Notes under the pieces: generated by a model
The model's database searches: none
What the model saw: only the letters and a program-made list of their open reading frames with translations
What the model was told of the DNA's origin: nothing
Translations under genes and position numbers: made by a program
From: Dietzia natronolimnaea
Lineage (GTDB): Bacteria; Actinomycetota; Actinomycetes; Mycobacteriales; Mycobacteriaceae
Direction: 5' to 3'
Length of the DNA: 43,652 nucleotides
NCBI RefSeq assembly: GCF_002289575.1
Contig: NZ_NTGA01000032.1
Location: 1-43,652 of the forward strand
Part shown: positions 1 to 10,205 of the stretch, piece after piece
How positions within the stretch are numbered: position 1 is the stretch's first letter
Layout of the letters: every line of letters begins with the position of its first letter

Positions 1-145
1 ACTCAATGGCCCTTGACACATTCAACCGCAACGCGGGATCCGGTAAGCCCTCCAGGTCGATCTGTGGACAACGATGGCGAATGATCCTCGCCTGTGCGAA
101 ACCTCGGAAGTTCGTCGGAAACGGTGTAGGGCACGGCGGCCCGAT

Positions 146-1093
146 TCACGGGGACTCGAGCAGTTCGATTCCGTAGTCGGCGACGACGGCCCGCACCTCG
201 GAGAGGTAGCGCTGCGCCTGTGCAGTGAGCGGAATTCCGGAATGGCTGATCCAGCCGATCTCGATGCTCTCATCCACGTCGAGCGGGATGGCGACGATCT
301 CCGGGTCGAGGTCGTCGCTGATGATCCCGGTGGAGATCGTGTACCCGTCGAGACCGATCATGAGGTTGAAGATGGTGGCGCGGTCGGACACCCTGATCTC
401 TCTCTTGCTCGACCGGGTGGAGAGGATCTCCTCGGCGAAGTAGAACGAATTGTTCGCTCCCTGGTCGAAGGTGAGCCTGGGCAGGTCGGCGAGGTCGTCG
501 AGGGTGACGCGTTCCCGGGATGCCAACGGGTTCTGTCTGGAGACGAAGATGTGCGGCACCGCGGCGAAGAGCGGGTGGAAGACCAGGCCGGAATCACGCA
601 GGAGCTTGTCGATGACCTTCCGGTTGAAGTCGTTCCGGTAGAGCACACCCACCTCGCTGCGGAGGGTCCGGACGTCCTCGATGATGTCCCAGGTTCGCGT
701 CTCACGAAGCGAGAACTCGTACTGTTCCGCCTCGCCGGATCGCACCATCCGGATGAACGCCTCGACCACGAACGAGTAGTGCTGCGCCGACACCCCGAGC
801 AGTCGGCGGGACGGCGGTTGACCGAGGTAGCGCTGCTCCAGTAGCGACATCTGCTCGACCACCTGCCTGGCGTAACCGAGGAACTCCGCACCCTCATCGG
901 TCAGCGTCACTCCCCGGGCGGATCGGACGAGGAGGGTGCGACCCACTCGGTTCTCCAGGTCCTTCATGGAGGCGGACATGGTCGGCTGGGCGACGTAGAG
1001 CAGCTCCGCGGCGCCGGTGATCGACCCTTCCGCCGCGACCTCGATGTAGTAGTGCAGCTGCTGGAGGGTGATTCCCCTGGATTCTCGACGCAT
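146..1093 (-). CDS. LysR-family transcriptional regulator, probable regulator of mesXD
   Basis: 315 aa, the usual LysR length. Residues about 9-67 form the N-terminal winged helix-turn-helix (LQQLHYYIEVAAEGSITGAAELLYVAQPTMSASMKDLE), followed by a linker helix and a periplasmic-binding-like effector domain from about residue 95 to the end. It is transcribed divergently from mesX, the classical arrangement for a LysR activator of its neighbour. Its start codon lies inside a perfect palindrome with the T-N11-A spacing of LysR boxes (1092-1106), which suggests autoregulation. The effector is not visible; homocysteine, methionine or a sulfur signal is a guess from the neighbours only. The 145 bases to the left edge hold no gene I can support. 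Confidence 0.9.
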   Translation of the reverse strand: MRRESRGITLQQLHYYIEVAAEGSITGAAELLYVAQPTMSASMKDLENRVGRTLLVRSARGVTLTDEGAEFLGYARQVVEQMSLLEQRYLGQPPSRRLLGVSAQHYSFVVEAFIRMVRSGEAEQYEFSLRETRTWDIIEDVRTLRSEVGVLYRNDFNRKVIDKLLRDSGLVFHPLFAAVPHIFVSRQNPLASRERVTLDDLADLPRLTFDQGANNSFYFAEEILSTRSSKREIRVSDRATIFNLMIGLDGYTISTGIISDDLDPEIVAIPLDVDESIEIGWISHSGIPLTAQAQRYLSEVRAVVADYGIELLESP

Positions 1094-1141
1094 AGCCTCA
1101 GGCTATACAAATCCATCACAAATGGTAGTTACCCGATAACT
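1092..1141. promoter_or_regulatory. Double LysR-type operator between lysR and mesX
   Basis: Two inverted repeats lie in the 125-bp divergent spacer. ATAGCC-TCA-GGCTAT (1092-1106) has perfect 6-bp arms and the T-N11-A pattern. AGTTA-CCCGA-TAACT (1127-1141) has perfect 5-bp arms. Their centres are about 35 bp apart, consistent with the recognition and activation half-sites of a LysR tetramer. The first overlaps the lysR start codon. Assignment to this LysR is inference. Confidence 0.55.
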
Positions 1142-1218
1142 GAGCTGCGACTGCAGGATAGGGGCACAGACTTTTCGCAGCGCCGAGCCCGGCCGATCAC
1201 GACCCGAATGGGACGCAC

Positions 1219-2211
1219 ATGTCGAACGAACTCACGTATCGCATCACCACCACCCGCTTCGACGAGAACTACTCACCGTCGGAGAATTCTCGAACCACCA
1301 CGAACTTCGCGAACCTGGCCCGAGGCGAGCACCGTCAGCAGAATCTCCGCCGAACCCTGTCGATGATCACCCATCGGTTCAATGACCTCGCACGCCGGGA
1401 CAATCCGACCGGGGACCGCTACTCCGTCGAGCTCGAGATCGTCTCCGCCGAGCTGCAGTTCACCTCGGAGGGCGCGGACCACCGGTTCCCCCTGATCGAG
1501 GTACTGGATATCCAGATCGTCGACCGGGACACCGGAGCCCGCATCCCCGGGATCGTCGGGAACAACTTCTCGTCCTACGTCCGCGATTTCGACTTCAGCG
1601 TTCGGCTGCCCGCGGTCAACGAGGGACGCTCCCAGTTCTCCGTGCCCGGCGACTTCGGCGACCTGCACGGCAAGTTGTTCCAGCACTTCCTCGACTCCGA
1701 GGCCTACCGGGAGCGCTTCGAGATGGATCCCGTGATCTGCATCAGCGTCTCCACGAGCCGGACCTACCACCGGACCGGACACCACCATCCGACCCTCGGC
1801 GTCGAGTACCAGCAGGACGACTATTCGTTGACCGACGAGTACTTCCGCAAGATGGGGCTCCGTGTCAGGTTCTTCCTGCCGCCCGGCGGTGTCGCCCCGC
1901 TCGCGTTCTACTTCCGCGGCGATCTGCTCAGTGACTACACCGACCTGCAGCTCATCGGGACGGTGAGCGTGATGGAGACCTTCCAGCGGATCTATCGGCC
2001 GGAGATCTACAACGCGACCTCCCCCGCCGCAGAGATCTACCGACCAACCCTGGAAGAGCAGGACTATTCGCCCACCCCGATCATCTACGACCGGGTCGAG
2101 CGCAGTCAGCTCGCGACGAAGCAGGGCAAGTACACGGAGGATCACCTGGTGAAGCCCCACCGCGAACTCCTCGAGCGGTGGGCCGCCCGCTACCCCGTTC
2201 TCGTCGGATGA
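1219..2211 (+). CDS. mesX: MesX (DUF1852), putative oxygenase partner of core methionine synthase MesD
   Basis: 330 aa, full length for DUF1852. The conserved N-terminus is present (RFDENYSPSENSRTTTNFANLARGE, then RYSVELEIVSAE), as is a His-rich stretch around residues 178-192 (YHRTGHHHP). Work on core methionine synthases showed that MesD needs a DUF1852 protein and oxygen, and needs neither 5-methyltetrahydrofolate nor cobalamin; the chemistry and methyl donor are unresolved. mesD follows after 20 bp with its own ribosome-binding site, so the two form an operon. No strong Shine-Dalgarno precedes this start (only GGGAC), and a GATAGG box near 1155-1160 may be the -10. Probably a soluble cytoplasmic protein; no signal peptide or membrane segment is seen. 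Confidence 0.88.
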   Translation: MSNELTYRITTTRFDENYSPSENSRTTTNFANLARGEHRQQNLRRTLSMITHRFNDLARRDNPTGDRYSVELEIVSAELQFTSEGADHRFPLIEVLDIQIVDRDTGARIPGIVGNNFSSYVRDFDFSVRLPAVNEGRSQFSVPGDFGDLHGKLFQHFLDSEAYRERFEMDPVICISVSTSRTYHRTGHHHPTLGVEYQQDDYSLTDEYFRKMGLRVRFFLPPGGVAPLAFYFRGDLLSDYTDLQLIGTVSVMETFQRIYRPEIYNATSPAAEIYRPTLEEQDYSPTPIIYDRVERSQLATKQGKYTEDHLVKPHRELLERWAARYPVLVG

Positions 2212-3262
2212 CCACCGGAGGAAAGTCGACCATGAACCAGATCCTGCCCACGTCCATCGTCGGCAGCCTGCCCAAGCCCTCGTGGCTCGCCCAGCCTGAA
2301 ACCCTCTGGGCTCCCTGGAGGTTGCAGGGCGATGAGTTGGTCGAGGGAAAGCAGGACGCGCTGCGTATCGTCGTGAAGGAGCAGAGCGATCGCGGGATCG
2401 ACATCGTCAGTGACGGCGAGCAGACCCGCCAGCACTTCGTGACGACGTTCATCGAGCATCTCGACGGGGTCGACTTCGAGCAGCGCGCGACGGTTCGGAT
2501 CCGCGATCGTTACGACGCCAGTGTGCCCACCGTGGTCGGTGACGTGCGCCGATCGAAGCCGATTTTCGTCGACGACGCCAGATTCCTTCGACAGCAGACC
2601 GATCAACCGATCAAGTGGGCACTACCCGGCCCCATGACGATGATCGACACGCTCTACGACGGCCACTACGCCAGCCGCGAGAAGCTGGCGTGGGAGTTCG
2701 CGACGATCCTCAACCAGGAGGCACGAGACCTCGAGGCGGCGGGGGTCGACATCATCCAGTTCGACGAGCCCGCGTTCAACGTCTACTTCGATGAGATGAA
2801 GGACTGGGGCGTGGCGACGCTCGAAAGGGCGACAGCGGGATTGCGCGCGGAGACCGCGGTGCACATCTGCTACGGCTACGGGATCAAGGCGAACACCGAC
2901 TGGAAGGCCACCCTCGGTTCGGAATGGCGCCAGTACGAGGAGTCGTTCCCCCTCCTGCAGCAGTCCAGCATCGACATCATCTCCCTGGAGTGCCACAACT
3001 CCCGTGTGCCGATAGACCTCGTCGGACTGGTCCGCGGCAAGAAGGTCATGCTCGGGGCGATAGACGTGGCCAGCGAGAAGGTCGAGACTCCGGAGGAGGT
3101 CGCCGCCACGCTCCGCAACGCCCTGCAGTTCGTCGACGAGGACAAACTCCTCCCCAGCACCAACTGCGGCATGGCGCCCTTCTCCCGGGACCTCGCTCTG
3201 GCGAAGTTGAGCTCGCTCAGCGCGGGTGCCCGCATCGTTCGTGAGGAGCTCTCGCCCGCGAC

Positions 3263-4342
<1,080 letters not shown>

Positions 4343-4350
4343 GAGGCCAG

Positions 4351-4356
4351 AGTCTA
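4351..4356 (-). promoter_or_regulatory. -10 box (TAGACT) of leaderless ychF
   Basis: TAGACT fits TANNNT and ends 8 nt before the GTG of ychF, with no Shine-Dalgarno between. This is the spacing expected when transcription starts at the start codon. Confidence 0.5.
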
Positions 4357-4428
4357 CGGCCCACACCCCGCGTCCCCGCTGTCCGCCACCCCTGGAGGTC
4401 ACAGGGAGCGCGTCGGCGTGACCTCTGA

Positions 4429-4434
4429 CAGGAT
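4429..4434 (+). promoter_or_regulatory. Possible -10 box (CAGGAT) of the AI-2E-type permease gene
   Basis: CAGGAT differs from the common actinobacterial TAGGAT by one base and ends 7 nt before the ATG at 4442. The same bases could act as a weak AGGA ribosome-binding site, so the leaderless reading is less certain here. Confidence 0.35.
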
Positions 4435-4441
4435 GTGTGCC

Positions 4442-5956
4442 ATGAGCGACGAGCCGAAACCGCCTCACCCAGTCGGGACAGAAGAGGAGCACGTCGACCG
4501 GTCCGTCCTCATCGGCCTCGGCGGGCGCTGGGTCACCGACTGGGCGCTGCGTCTGGCCATCCTGCTCATCGCGGGATGGTTGCTCAGCCGGATCGGTGGC
4601 GCGCTGTGGGTGGGCATCCTGCCGATCCTGCTCGCGCTCATCGTGGCGACGGTCCTCTGGCCCCCGACGGGCTGGATGACCCGCCACGGCGTCCCCAAAG
4701 CGCTTGCCGCGCTCATCTCACTCCTCGGATCCCTCGGGGCCGTCGCGGGCGTTCTCGCGCTGATCGCCCCGTCGATCATCGATCAGAGCGTCCAGCTGGC
4801 GGACCAGGCCTCGGAGGCGATCGTCGAGGTCCAGGACTGGCTCCGGGGCCCGCCCCTGAACATCCGGGACGAACAGCTCGACAGCGTGCTGGGCCAGCTC
4901 AGTTCGACGCTGCAGGATCGGGGCGACCAGATCGCCAACGGTGTGTTCACCGGTGTCACCGCGGTGGGTTCGCTCCTCATCACCTTCGTCCTGGTCCTCG
5001 TGCTCACGTTCTTCTTCATCAAGGACGGCCCCCGTTTCCTGCCGTTCGTGCGCCGGATCGCCGGCCGCAACGCCGGACGCCACCTCACCGAGGTCCTCAC
5101 CCGCAGCTGGAACACCCTCGGCGGGTACATCCGCGCACAGGCGATCGTCTCGTTCGTCGACGCCTTCTTCATCGGCCTGGCACTGGTCATCCTGGGTGTG
5201 CCGCTGGCGTGGGCGCTCGCGGTCATCACGTTCCTGGCCGGGTTCATCCCGATCGTCGGTGCGTTCACAGCCGGCGCACTGGCGGTGCTCATCGCTCTGG
5301 TGGCCAACGGCCTGACCACAGCGATCATCGTGCTGGTCGTGATCATCGCGGTGCAGCAACTCGAGAGCAACATCCTCCAGCCGATCCTCCAGTCGAAGGC
5401 GATGAACCTGCACCCCGTGGTGATCCTGCTCGGCGTCGCCGCCGGTGGCACCCTGTTCGGCATCATCGGGGCGTTCCTCGCGGTGCCGATCCTGGCGGTG
5501 GTCGCCGTGATGCTCCGATACCTGGGCGAGCAGATCGACTTGCGGACCGGGGACGTGACCGCCTCCGACCTCGCGTCCGCCACCGACGAAGGTCGCCTGA
5601 CGGCCTGGCTCGGCGAGATGTCGAGTTCGAGGTTCGCGCCTCTGCGCAAGAGCAGCAGCGCCATCATGGCGGGGATCAAGGACACCCGGCCGGGACACGT
5701 CCACGGGGCTCCTGACAGCGGGTCGGTCGAGGCGACAGGTGAGGGCACGTCGGTGGTGGGAACCCTGCCGATCGACGACGACGAGGTGGTCCCGCCCGAC
5801 CCGGATGCCGAGGACCCGTCGACCGACCACGCGAATCCACCGACGGGTCCGGTCGATCCCGACGCCGTGTACGGCAACCGGCCCTCGCCGTCGGAGACAA
5901 AGCCCAACGCCCTCCGGCGCTTCGGCAGATTCCTCGCTCGCCGTCTCGACAGTTAG
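4442..5956 (+). CDS. AI-2E transporter (TqsA/PerM) family membrane protein
   Basis: 504 aa. A cytoplasmic N-terminus is followed by paired membrane helices (about 28-60 and 75-110), a soluble segment (about 115-165), then helices including LLITFVLVLVLTFFFIKDGPRF and a run of about four more up to residue ~360. The LTFFFIKDGPRF and PLAWALAVITFLAGFIPIVGAF motifs are typical of the family. The last ~130 residues are hydrophilic and acidic/proline-rich, presumably cytoplasmic and disordered. Substrate unknown; the family covers autoinducer-2 export, Na+/H+ antiport and unassigned members. Rv1101c in the syntenic region of M. tuberculosis is a family member. An ATG at 4433 is an alternative start, 3 codons longer. 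Confidence 0.9.
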   Translation: MSDEPKPPHPVGTEEEHVDRSVLIGLGGRWVTDWALRLAILLIAGWLLSRIGGALWVGILPILLALIVATVLWPPTGWMTRHGVPKALAALISLLGSLGAVAGVLALIAPSIIDQSVQLADQASEAIVEVQDWLRGPPLNIRDEQLDSVLGQLSSTLQDRGDQIANGVFTGVTAVGSLLITFVLVLVLTFFFIKDGPRFLPFVRRIAGRNAGRHLTEVLTRSWNTLGGYIRAQAIVSFVDAFFIGLALVILGVPLAWALAVITFLAGFIPIVGAFTAGALAVLIALVANGLTTAIIVLVVIIAVQQLESNILQPILQSKAMNLHPVVILLGVAAGGTLFGIIGAFLAVPILAVVAVMLRYLGEQIDLRTGDVTASDLASATDEGRLTAWLGEMSSSRFAPLRKSSSAIMAGIKDTRPGHVHGAPDSGSVEATGEGTSVVGTLPIDDDEVVPPDPDAEDPSTDHANPPTGPVDPDAVYGNRPSPSETKPNALRRFGRFLARRLDS

Positions 5957-5959
5957 AGT
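5954..5959 (+). promoter_or_regulatory. -10 box (TAGAGT) of leaderless DUF6542 gene
   Basis: TAGAGT overlaps the stop codon of the permease gene and ends 8 nt before the GTG at 5968. No Shine-Dalgarno is present. It could drive the gene separately from the upstream permease. Confidence 0.45.
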
Positions 5960-5967
5960 CTCATCCC

Positions 5968-6459
5968 GTGAACACACGCAGGAGCGGACGGGTCCCGGCG
6001 GACGAGAGGTCCGTCGTCTCGACCGTCCGAGGCCTCCCCGCCTGGTCGGCGGTCCTGCTCGCGGTCGCCGTCACGCTCACCGGCGTGGCGATCGACTCGC
6101 TCTCCGGGGGCCTCGGGACCGGCTTCACCGTGGGTTACTTCCTCGGGTGCCTGATCGCGGTGCTGGCGGTCTCGCGGCGCGCGTTGTTCGTCGCCGGAAT
6201 CCAACCGCCGATCATCATGGCGGTGCTCGTCCCGCTGGCCTCGGTGATCGCGGGGGCGGGCCTGACCGCGGCGGCCTTCTCCCGGTCCCAGATGCTCTCG
6301 ATGGTCCTGCCGTTGGCGACCAGGTTCCCGCTGATGCTCACCACCACTCTCGTGGTGGTCGCGATCGCCCTGATCCGGGCGTTCGTCCTCGAGCCCCGCC
6401 GCACCCGCCCGGCGCCGGCCCACCGGCGGCGGGCGGCCCCGGCGCACGCTCGCCGGTGA
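5968..6459 (+). CDS. DUF6542-type small membrane protein (Rv1111c-like)
   Basis: 163 aa with four predicted membrane helices: residues about 24-42 (AWSAVLLAVAVTLTGVAI), 48-68 (LGTGFTVGYFLGCLIAVLAV), 75-100 and 112-140. The C-terminal tail is Arg/Ala/Pro-rich and basic. No catalytic motif is visible and the function is unknown. In mycobacteria a similar small membrane protein sits beside ispH, and here it converges on ispH with a 13-bp gap. The GTG start is supported by the TAGAGT box 8 nt upstream. Confidence 0.78.
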   Translation: MNTRRSGRVPADERSVVSTVRGLPAWSAVLLAVAVTLTGVAIDSLSGGLGTGFTVGYFLGCLIAVLAVSRRALFVAGIQPPIIMAVLVPLASVIAGAGLTAAAFSRSQMLSMVLPLATRFPLMLTTTLVVVAIALIRAFVLEPRRTRPAPAHRRRAAPAHARR

Positions 6460-6472
6460 GGCGCCGGTCGCT

Positions 6473-7453
6473 CTAGACCTTCTTGGGAACCCGGAGCTCG
6501 CGGGGCAGGGAGAACGTGATGGTCTCCTGCGCGGTCCGCACCGAGGAGACGTCGTTGTAACCGTGGTCGCCCAGCAGGTCCACCACCCCGCGCACCAGCA
6601 ACTCGGGGACGGACGCGCCCGAGGTCACGCCCACCGTGGTGACACCCTCGAGCCACGAGGTGTCGATCTCCTTGGCGTAGTCGACCAGGTGGGCGTCGCG
6701 CGCACCGGCCTGCAGGGCCACCTCGACGAGCCGGACCGAGTTGGACGAGTTCTTCGACCCCACCACGATCACCAGGTCGCATTGCGGTGCCATGGTCTTG
6801 ACCGCGACCTGCCGGTTCTGCGTCGCGTAGCAGATGTCGTCCGACGGCGGGTCGATCAGCGTCGGGTACTTCTCCTTGAGCCGGCGGACCGTCTCCATGG
6901 TCTCGTCGACGCTGAGAGTCGTCTGCGAGAGCCAGATGAGCTTCTCGGTGTCGACGGGGATGTCCAGGGCGTCGACGGACTCAGGGCCGTCGACCAGGGT
7001 CACCACGTCGGGTGCCTCTCCCGCGGTCCCCTCGACCTCCTCGTGGCCCTCGTGGCCGACCAGCAGGATCAAATACCCCTCCCGGGCGAAGCGCTTGACC
7101 TCGGTGTGGACCTTGGTGACGAGCGGGCAGGTCGCGTCGAACGTGGTCAACTCCAGTTGCAGGGCGCTCTCGCGGACGGCCGGGGAGACCCCGTGGGCCG
7201 AGAACACCAGGTTCGACCCGTGCGGGACCTCGTCCGTCTCGTCGACAAAGATCACGCCCTGGTCGGTGAACGACTCCACCACGTGCTTGTTGTGGACGAT
7301 CTCCTTGCGCACGTACAGCGGTGCACCGTGCTTGGCCAGGGCCTTCTCGACCGTCTCGACGGCCCGGTCGACGCCGGCGCAATAGCCACGCGGTTCCGCG
7401 AGAAGCACTCGCTTGGTTGCCGGTTCGGCGATCATGTCGGTCTGCTCGGTCAT
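6473..7453 (-). CDS. ispH: 4-hydroxy-3-methylbut-2-enyl diphosphate reductase
   Basis: 326 aa. Last step of the MEP isoprenoid pathway: reduction of HMBPP to IPP and DMAPP by a [4Fe-4S] enzyme. The three cluster cysteines are in PRGYCAGV (residue 25), FDATCPLV (109) and [11 protein letters not shown] (about 207). Also seen are HNKHVV and AHGVSP (substrate-binding histidines) and [10 protein letters not shown]. Start at 7453 is preferred because TACCCT lies 6 nt upstream (leaderless); an internal ATG at 7435 is the alternative. It is divergent from the small lipid-droplet-type gene, and its product feeds the cis-prenyltransferase encoded at 40.5-41.2 kb. Confidence 0.97.
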   Translation of the reverse strand: MTEQTDMIAEPATKRVLLAEPRGYCAGVDRAVETVEKALAKHGAPLYVRKEIVHNKHVVESFTDQGVIFVDETDEVPHGSNLVFSAHGVSPAVRESALQLELTTFDATCPLVTKVHTEVKRFAREGYLILLVGHEGHEEVEGTAGEAPDVVTLVDGPESVDALDIPVDTEKLIWLSQTTLSVDETMETVRRLKEKYPTLIDPPSDDICYATQNRQVAVKTMAPQCDLVIVVGSKNSSNSVRLVEVALQAGARDAHLVDYAKEIDTSWLEGVTTVGVTSGASVPELLVRGVVDLLGDHGYNDVSSVRTAQETITFSLPRELRVPKKV

Positions 7454-7459
7454 GGCACC

Positions 7460-7465
7460 AGGGTA
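7460..7465 (-). promoter_or_regulatory. -10 box (TACCCT) of leaderless ispH
   Basis: TACCCT on the minus strand ends 6 nt before the ispH ATG. No Shine-Dalgarno lies in the gap. Confidence 0.45.
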
Positions 7466-7525
7466 CGGTTCATACTGGATTCCGACCATCACGCCTCCCG
7501 GACGCCCCCCGGCAGAGAGGTTCCC

Positions 7526-7909
7526 ATGCTCCGACCCTTCTTCCTCACCCGCGTCTCCATCGGCGTGGCCGCCTCCGCGGTCGAATATGCCGCGGAGCTC
7601 CCCGGGCGTGCGGTCCAGGCGGCGGTCTCGCTTCCCACGGTCCCGGTGAAGGTCGCCGGCAACCTGGTGCAGACGTATCTCCACGCCGGTCAGGCCGTCG
7701 CGGAGCTCGCGGTCAAGGGGGACCGGGTGATCGCGGCGGTGTTCCCCGCCCGATCGGATCAACCGGAATGGGCGACGTTCGACGAGGATCTCGACACACC
7801 CGGGGGCAGCGCCCGGTACGGCACCGCGGCGAGCGCGGACGGCGGCGCGGGTGTCGACGGTGACGACCCCGATGTCCCGACCGGCCGCGTCACCCCGCGC
7901 TCCACGTGA
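7526..7909 (+). CDS. Small lipid-droplet-associated-type protein (Rv1109c-like)
   Basis: 127 aa. Residues 1-70 are Ala/Val-rich and amphipathic ([20 protein letters not shown], then [20 protein letters not shown]), without a clear transmembrane helix; the rest is acidic and low-complexity. A protein of this kind sits between ispH and xseA in mycobacteria and is annotated there as lipid-droplet-associated, which is my recollection of family naming and not shown by the sequence. The ribosome-binding site AGAGAGG lies 5 nt before the ATG. Its stop overlaps the xseA start (GTGA, 7906-7909), so it is translationally coupled with xseA. Confidence 0.72.
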   Translation: MLRPFFLTRVSIGVAASAVEYAAELPGRAVQAAVSLPTVPVKVAGNLVQTYLHAGQAVAELAVKGDRVIAAVFPARSDQPEWATFDEDLDTPGGSARYGTAASADGGAGVDGDDPDVPTGRVTPRST

Positions 7910-9237
7910 CCGCCGGATCCTCGAGGAGCCCCAGCACCCCCGAACAGCCGTGGCCGGTCCGGGTGGTCTCGGACCAGATCGCCAACTGGATCCACCGGCT
8001 CGGCGCCGTCTGGGTCGAGGGCCAGATCACCCAGTTGAGCCTGCGCCCCGGCACCCGGACCGCGTTCCTCACCCTGCGCGACCCCTCGGTGGACAATTCT
8101 CTGACCCTCACCTGCCCGCCCCGGCTCATCTCCGAGGCTCCGGTGCCGGTGACCGAGGGCAGCCGGGTCGTGATCCGCGGAACCCCCCGCTTCTACACCG
8201 GTCGTGGGTCGTTCTCGCTCCAGGTCTCCGAGATCCGTCCGGTGGGCATAGGCGAGCTCCTCGCCCGCATCGAGCGGCTCAAGCAGGCCCTCGCCGCCGA
8301 GGGCCTGTTCGATCCGCGGCTCAAGCGACCGCTGCCGTTCCTCCCCACCTGCGTGGGACTGGTCACCGGACGCGCGAGTGCGGCCGAGCGGGACGTGGTC
8401 GAGGTGTCCCGCGGGCGGTGGCCGGACGTGCGGTTCGCCGTCCGCAACACCGCGGTGCAGGGGCCGTCGGCCGTCCCCCAGATCCTGGAGGCGCTGGCCG
8501 AACTCGACGCCGACCCCGTCGTCGACGTGATCATCCTCGCCCGCGGCGGGGGTTCGGTCGAGGACCTGCTCCCGTTCTCGGACGAGGCCCTGGTCCGGGC
8601 GATCTCGCGATGTCGCACACCCGTGGTCAGCGCGATCGGGCACGAACCGGACTCCCCCCTGTCCGATCTGGTCGCCGACCTGCGCGCGGCCACCCCCACC
8701 GACGCCGCCAAACGGGTGGTCCCGGACGTCGTCGAGGAGCGGCGCAGGATCGCCGACGCCCGCGCGAGGACCGCGCGCGCACTGCGAGGATGGGTGGAGC
8801 GGGAGCGCGCACAGCTCGCCGCGATCCGCTCCCGACCCGTCATGGCGAACCCGCACGGGCTCGTGGACTCGCGGGCCGAAGTGGTGGCCGAGGCTCTCCG
8901 GGCGGCCCGCCGCGACATCACCCGGATCATCCAGACCGAGTCCACGTCACTCGGCCACCTCGCGGCGCGGCTCACCACGCTCGGACCCGCTGCCACCCTG
9001 GCCCGCGGGTACGCGGTGGTCCAGTCCGTCGCGGGGGACCACGACGGCCGGGTGGTCTCCTCGATCGCCCACGCGCCACCCGGGTCCCAGCTGCGTATCC
9101 GGGTCTCGGACGGGGCCCTGTCCGCCGCGGTCCTGGGCTCCACCCCCGCCGCGGGCCGGACCGCCGCCACGACACCCGCGCCCGCCACACCCGCGCCCGC
9201 CACACCCGAGCCTGACTCAACCGAGGAGCAGTCCTGA
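7906..9237 (+). CDS. xseA: Exodeoxyribonuclease VII large subunit
   Basis: 443 aa. It has an N-terminal OB-fold DNA-binding domain (about 15-115; [25 protein letters not shown]), then the catalytic domain with [36 protein letters not shown] and [27 protein letters not shown], and a helical region. Together with XseB it degrades single-stranded DNA from both ends. The GTG start overlaps the previous stop by 4 bp, and the stop overlaps the xseB ATG by one base, so the three genes form a coupled operon. The last ~30 residues are a Thr/Ala/Pro tail encoded by a 15-bp tandem repeat and probably disordered. Confidence 0.97.
   Translation: MTAGSSRSPSTPEQPWPVRVVSDQIANWIHRLGAVWVEGQITQLSLRPGTRTAFLTLRDPSVDNSLTLTCPPRLISEAPVPVTEGSRVVIRGTPRFYTGRGSFSLQVSEIRPVGIGELLARIERLKQALAAEGLFDPRLKRPLPFLPTCVGLVTGRASAAERDVVEVSRGRWPDVRFAVRNTAVQGPSAVPQILEALAELDADPVVDVIILARGGGSVEDLLPFSDEALVRAISRCRTPVVSAIGHEPDSPLSDLVADLRAATPTDAAKRVVPDVVEERRRIADARARTARALRGWVERERAQLAAIRSRPVMANPHGLVDSRAEVVAEALRAARRDITRIIQTESTSLGHLAARLTTLGPAATLARGYAVVQSVAGDHDGRVVSSIAHAPPGSQLRIRVSDGALSAAVLGSTPAAGRTAATTPAPATPAPATPEPDSTEEQS
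9172..9210. repeat. 15-bp tandem repeat in the xseA 3' end
   Basis: Two exact copies of acacccgcgcccgcc (9172-9186, 9187-9201) and a partial third copy. It is in frame and encodes the TPAPA pentapeptide, so copy-number change would only lengthen the disordered tail. Confidence 0.85.
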
Positions 9238-9464
9238 TGTCCGACGAGCAGACCCCCGTCTCCCAGCTCGGCTACGAGGAGGCCCGCGACGAGCTGATCG
9301 AGGTGGTCCGCATCCTCGAGGCCGGTGGGCAGGACCTGGACGCCTCCCTGGCGCTCTGGGAGCGCGGCGAGGAACTCGCCGCGCGGTGCACCGAGCATCT
9401 CGACGGAGCACGCGACCGGATCGACGCCGTTCTGGGCGACGACGACTCGGGCGACCGCACCTAG
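9237..9464 (+). CDS. xseB: Exodeoxyribonuclease VII small subunit
   Basis: 75 aa. It has the family pattern [45 protein letters not shown], a helical hairpin that binds the helical part of XseA. The ATG overlaps the xseA stop (TGATG), so translation is coupled. A 10-bp direct repeat (cacctagtcg, 9458-9467 and 9474-9483) spans the stop codon and the 29-bp convergent gap to the next gene. Confidence 0.96.
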   Translation: MSDEQTPVSQLGYEEARDELIEVVRILEAGGQDLDASLALWERGEELAARCTEHLDGARDRIDAVLGDDDSGDRT

Positions 9465-9493
9465 TCGAGATCACACCTAGTCGTCGCCGAGGC

Positions 9494-10057
9494 CTATCGA
9501 CTGTCGGGAAGCGGTTCGGCGTCCTGGACCGCCGCGGCCAGCGCCTCGAAGTCCGAGGTGGTGGCCGACCCGGTCACCGCCACCCGCACGTCGTCCAGGT
9601 CCAGGACCCACACCGGGCGGACGTCGTCACCAGTGAACACGGTCCACTCCCGCCCGGTCACCGGCACGATCGTCCGGTTCGGCCTCGGGCCACCGTTCAG
9701 CGACCGGAACGCGTCCTCCGGGGCGTCGGACTGGACCAGTTCGACGAAGCTACGCTCCCCCGTCACCCATCCCACGTGGCTCGAGGTGGTGTCGGCGAAG
9801 CTCTCGACGCGCCCGGAGTTGGAGGTCCATCCCTCCGGAACGTCCGGGGAACGGACCGGGAAGTCCAGACTCCTCGCGTCCTGACGCAGGGAGGCCTCGG
9901 CGTCGAACTCCGGGATCGCGCCCTGCTGGGGTCCCGACGGGCTGAACGTGCACTGCCCGGACACTCCGGCGAAAAGTCCGACGATCACCATGAGAACCAC
10001 CACCGACCAGAACATGTCGCGGTTACCCTGCAGGATTCTCGGTTTCGGCTCGGCCAC
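9494..10057 (-). CDS. DUF4245 membrane-anchored protein (Rv1100-like)
   Basis: 187 aa from the GTG at 10057. One membrane helix near the N-terminus ([18 protein letters not shown], about residues 15-32) is followed by an extracytoplasmic domain of ~150 residues ([50 protein letters not shown]). Function unknown. Its position next to glpX matches Rv1100 in M. tuberculosis. The GTG is chosen because GATACT lies 7 nt upstream; an ATG at 10087 would add ten residues. The cysteine after the helix (SGQC) is not a proper lipobox. Confidence 0.82.
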   Translation of the reverse strand: MAEPKPRILQGNRDMFWSVVVLMVIVGLFAGVSGQCTFSPSGPQQGAIPEFDAEASLRQDARSLDFPVRSPDVPEGWTSNSGRVESFADTTSSHVGWVTGERSFVELVQSDAPEDAFRSLNGGPRPNRTIVPVTGREWTVFTGDDVRPVWVLDLDDVRVAVTGSATTSDFEALAAAVQDAEPLPDSR

Positions 10058-10064
10058 GGCGTCG

Positions 10065-10070
10065 AGTATC
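10065..10070 (-). promoter_or_regulatory. -10 box (GATACT) of leaderless DUF4245 gene
   Basis: GATACT on the minus strand ends 7 nt before the GTG at 10057, with no Shine-Dalgarno between. Confidence 0.42.
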
Positions 10071-10205
10071 CCACCCGGCCGGGGCATGTCGGGCGCCTGG
10101 CCCCCGGCGAAGGCCGACAGGTGCAACAATGAGCGCCGACACCCCATCGCGCGGCGAGCCGCCCCTGCCCGTCCGCCTGCAGCTATCCGAGGAGCCCGAC
10201 GCCAC

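Noticed and set aside
1094-1218. SAM or cobalamin riboswitch before mesX
   Set aside because: The leader is too short and no conserved riboswitch core could be recognised.
4343-4687. N-terminal extension of YchF
   Set aside because: The known family begins at the GLPNVGKS region; the extension overlaps the divergent permease gene and is Arg/Asp-rich shadow sequence.
6563-7525. Long plus-strand frame antisense to ispH in front of the lipid-droplet-type gene
   Set aside because: It is the complement of ispH codons; the ATG at 7526 with AGAGAGG is the real start.
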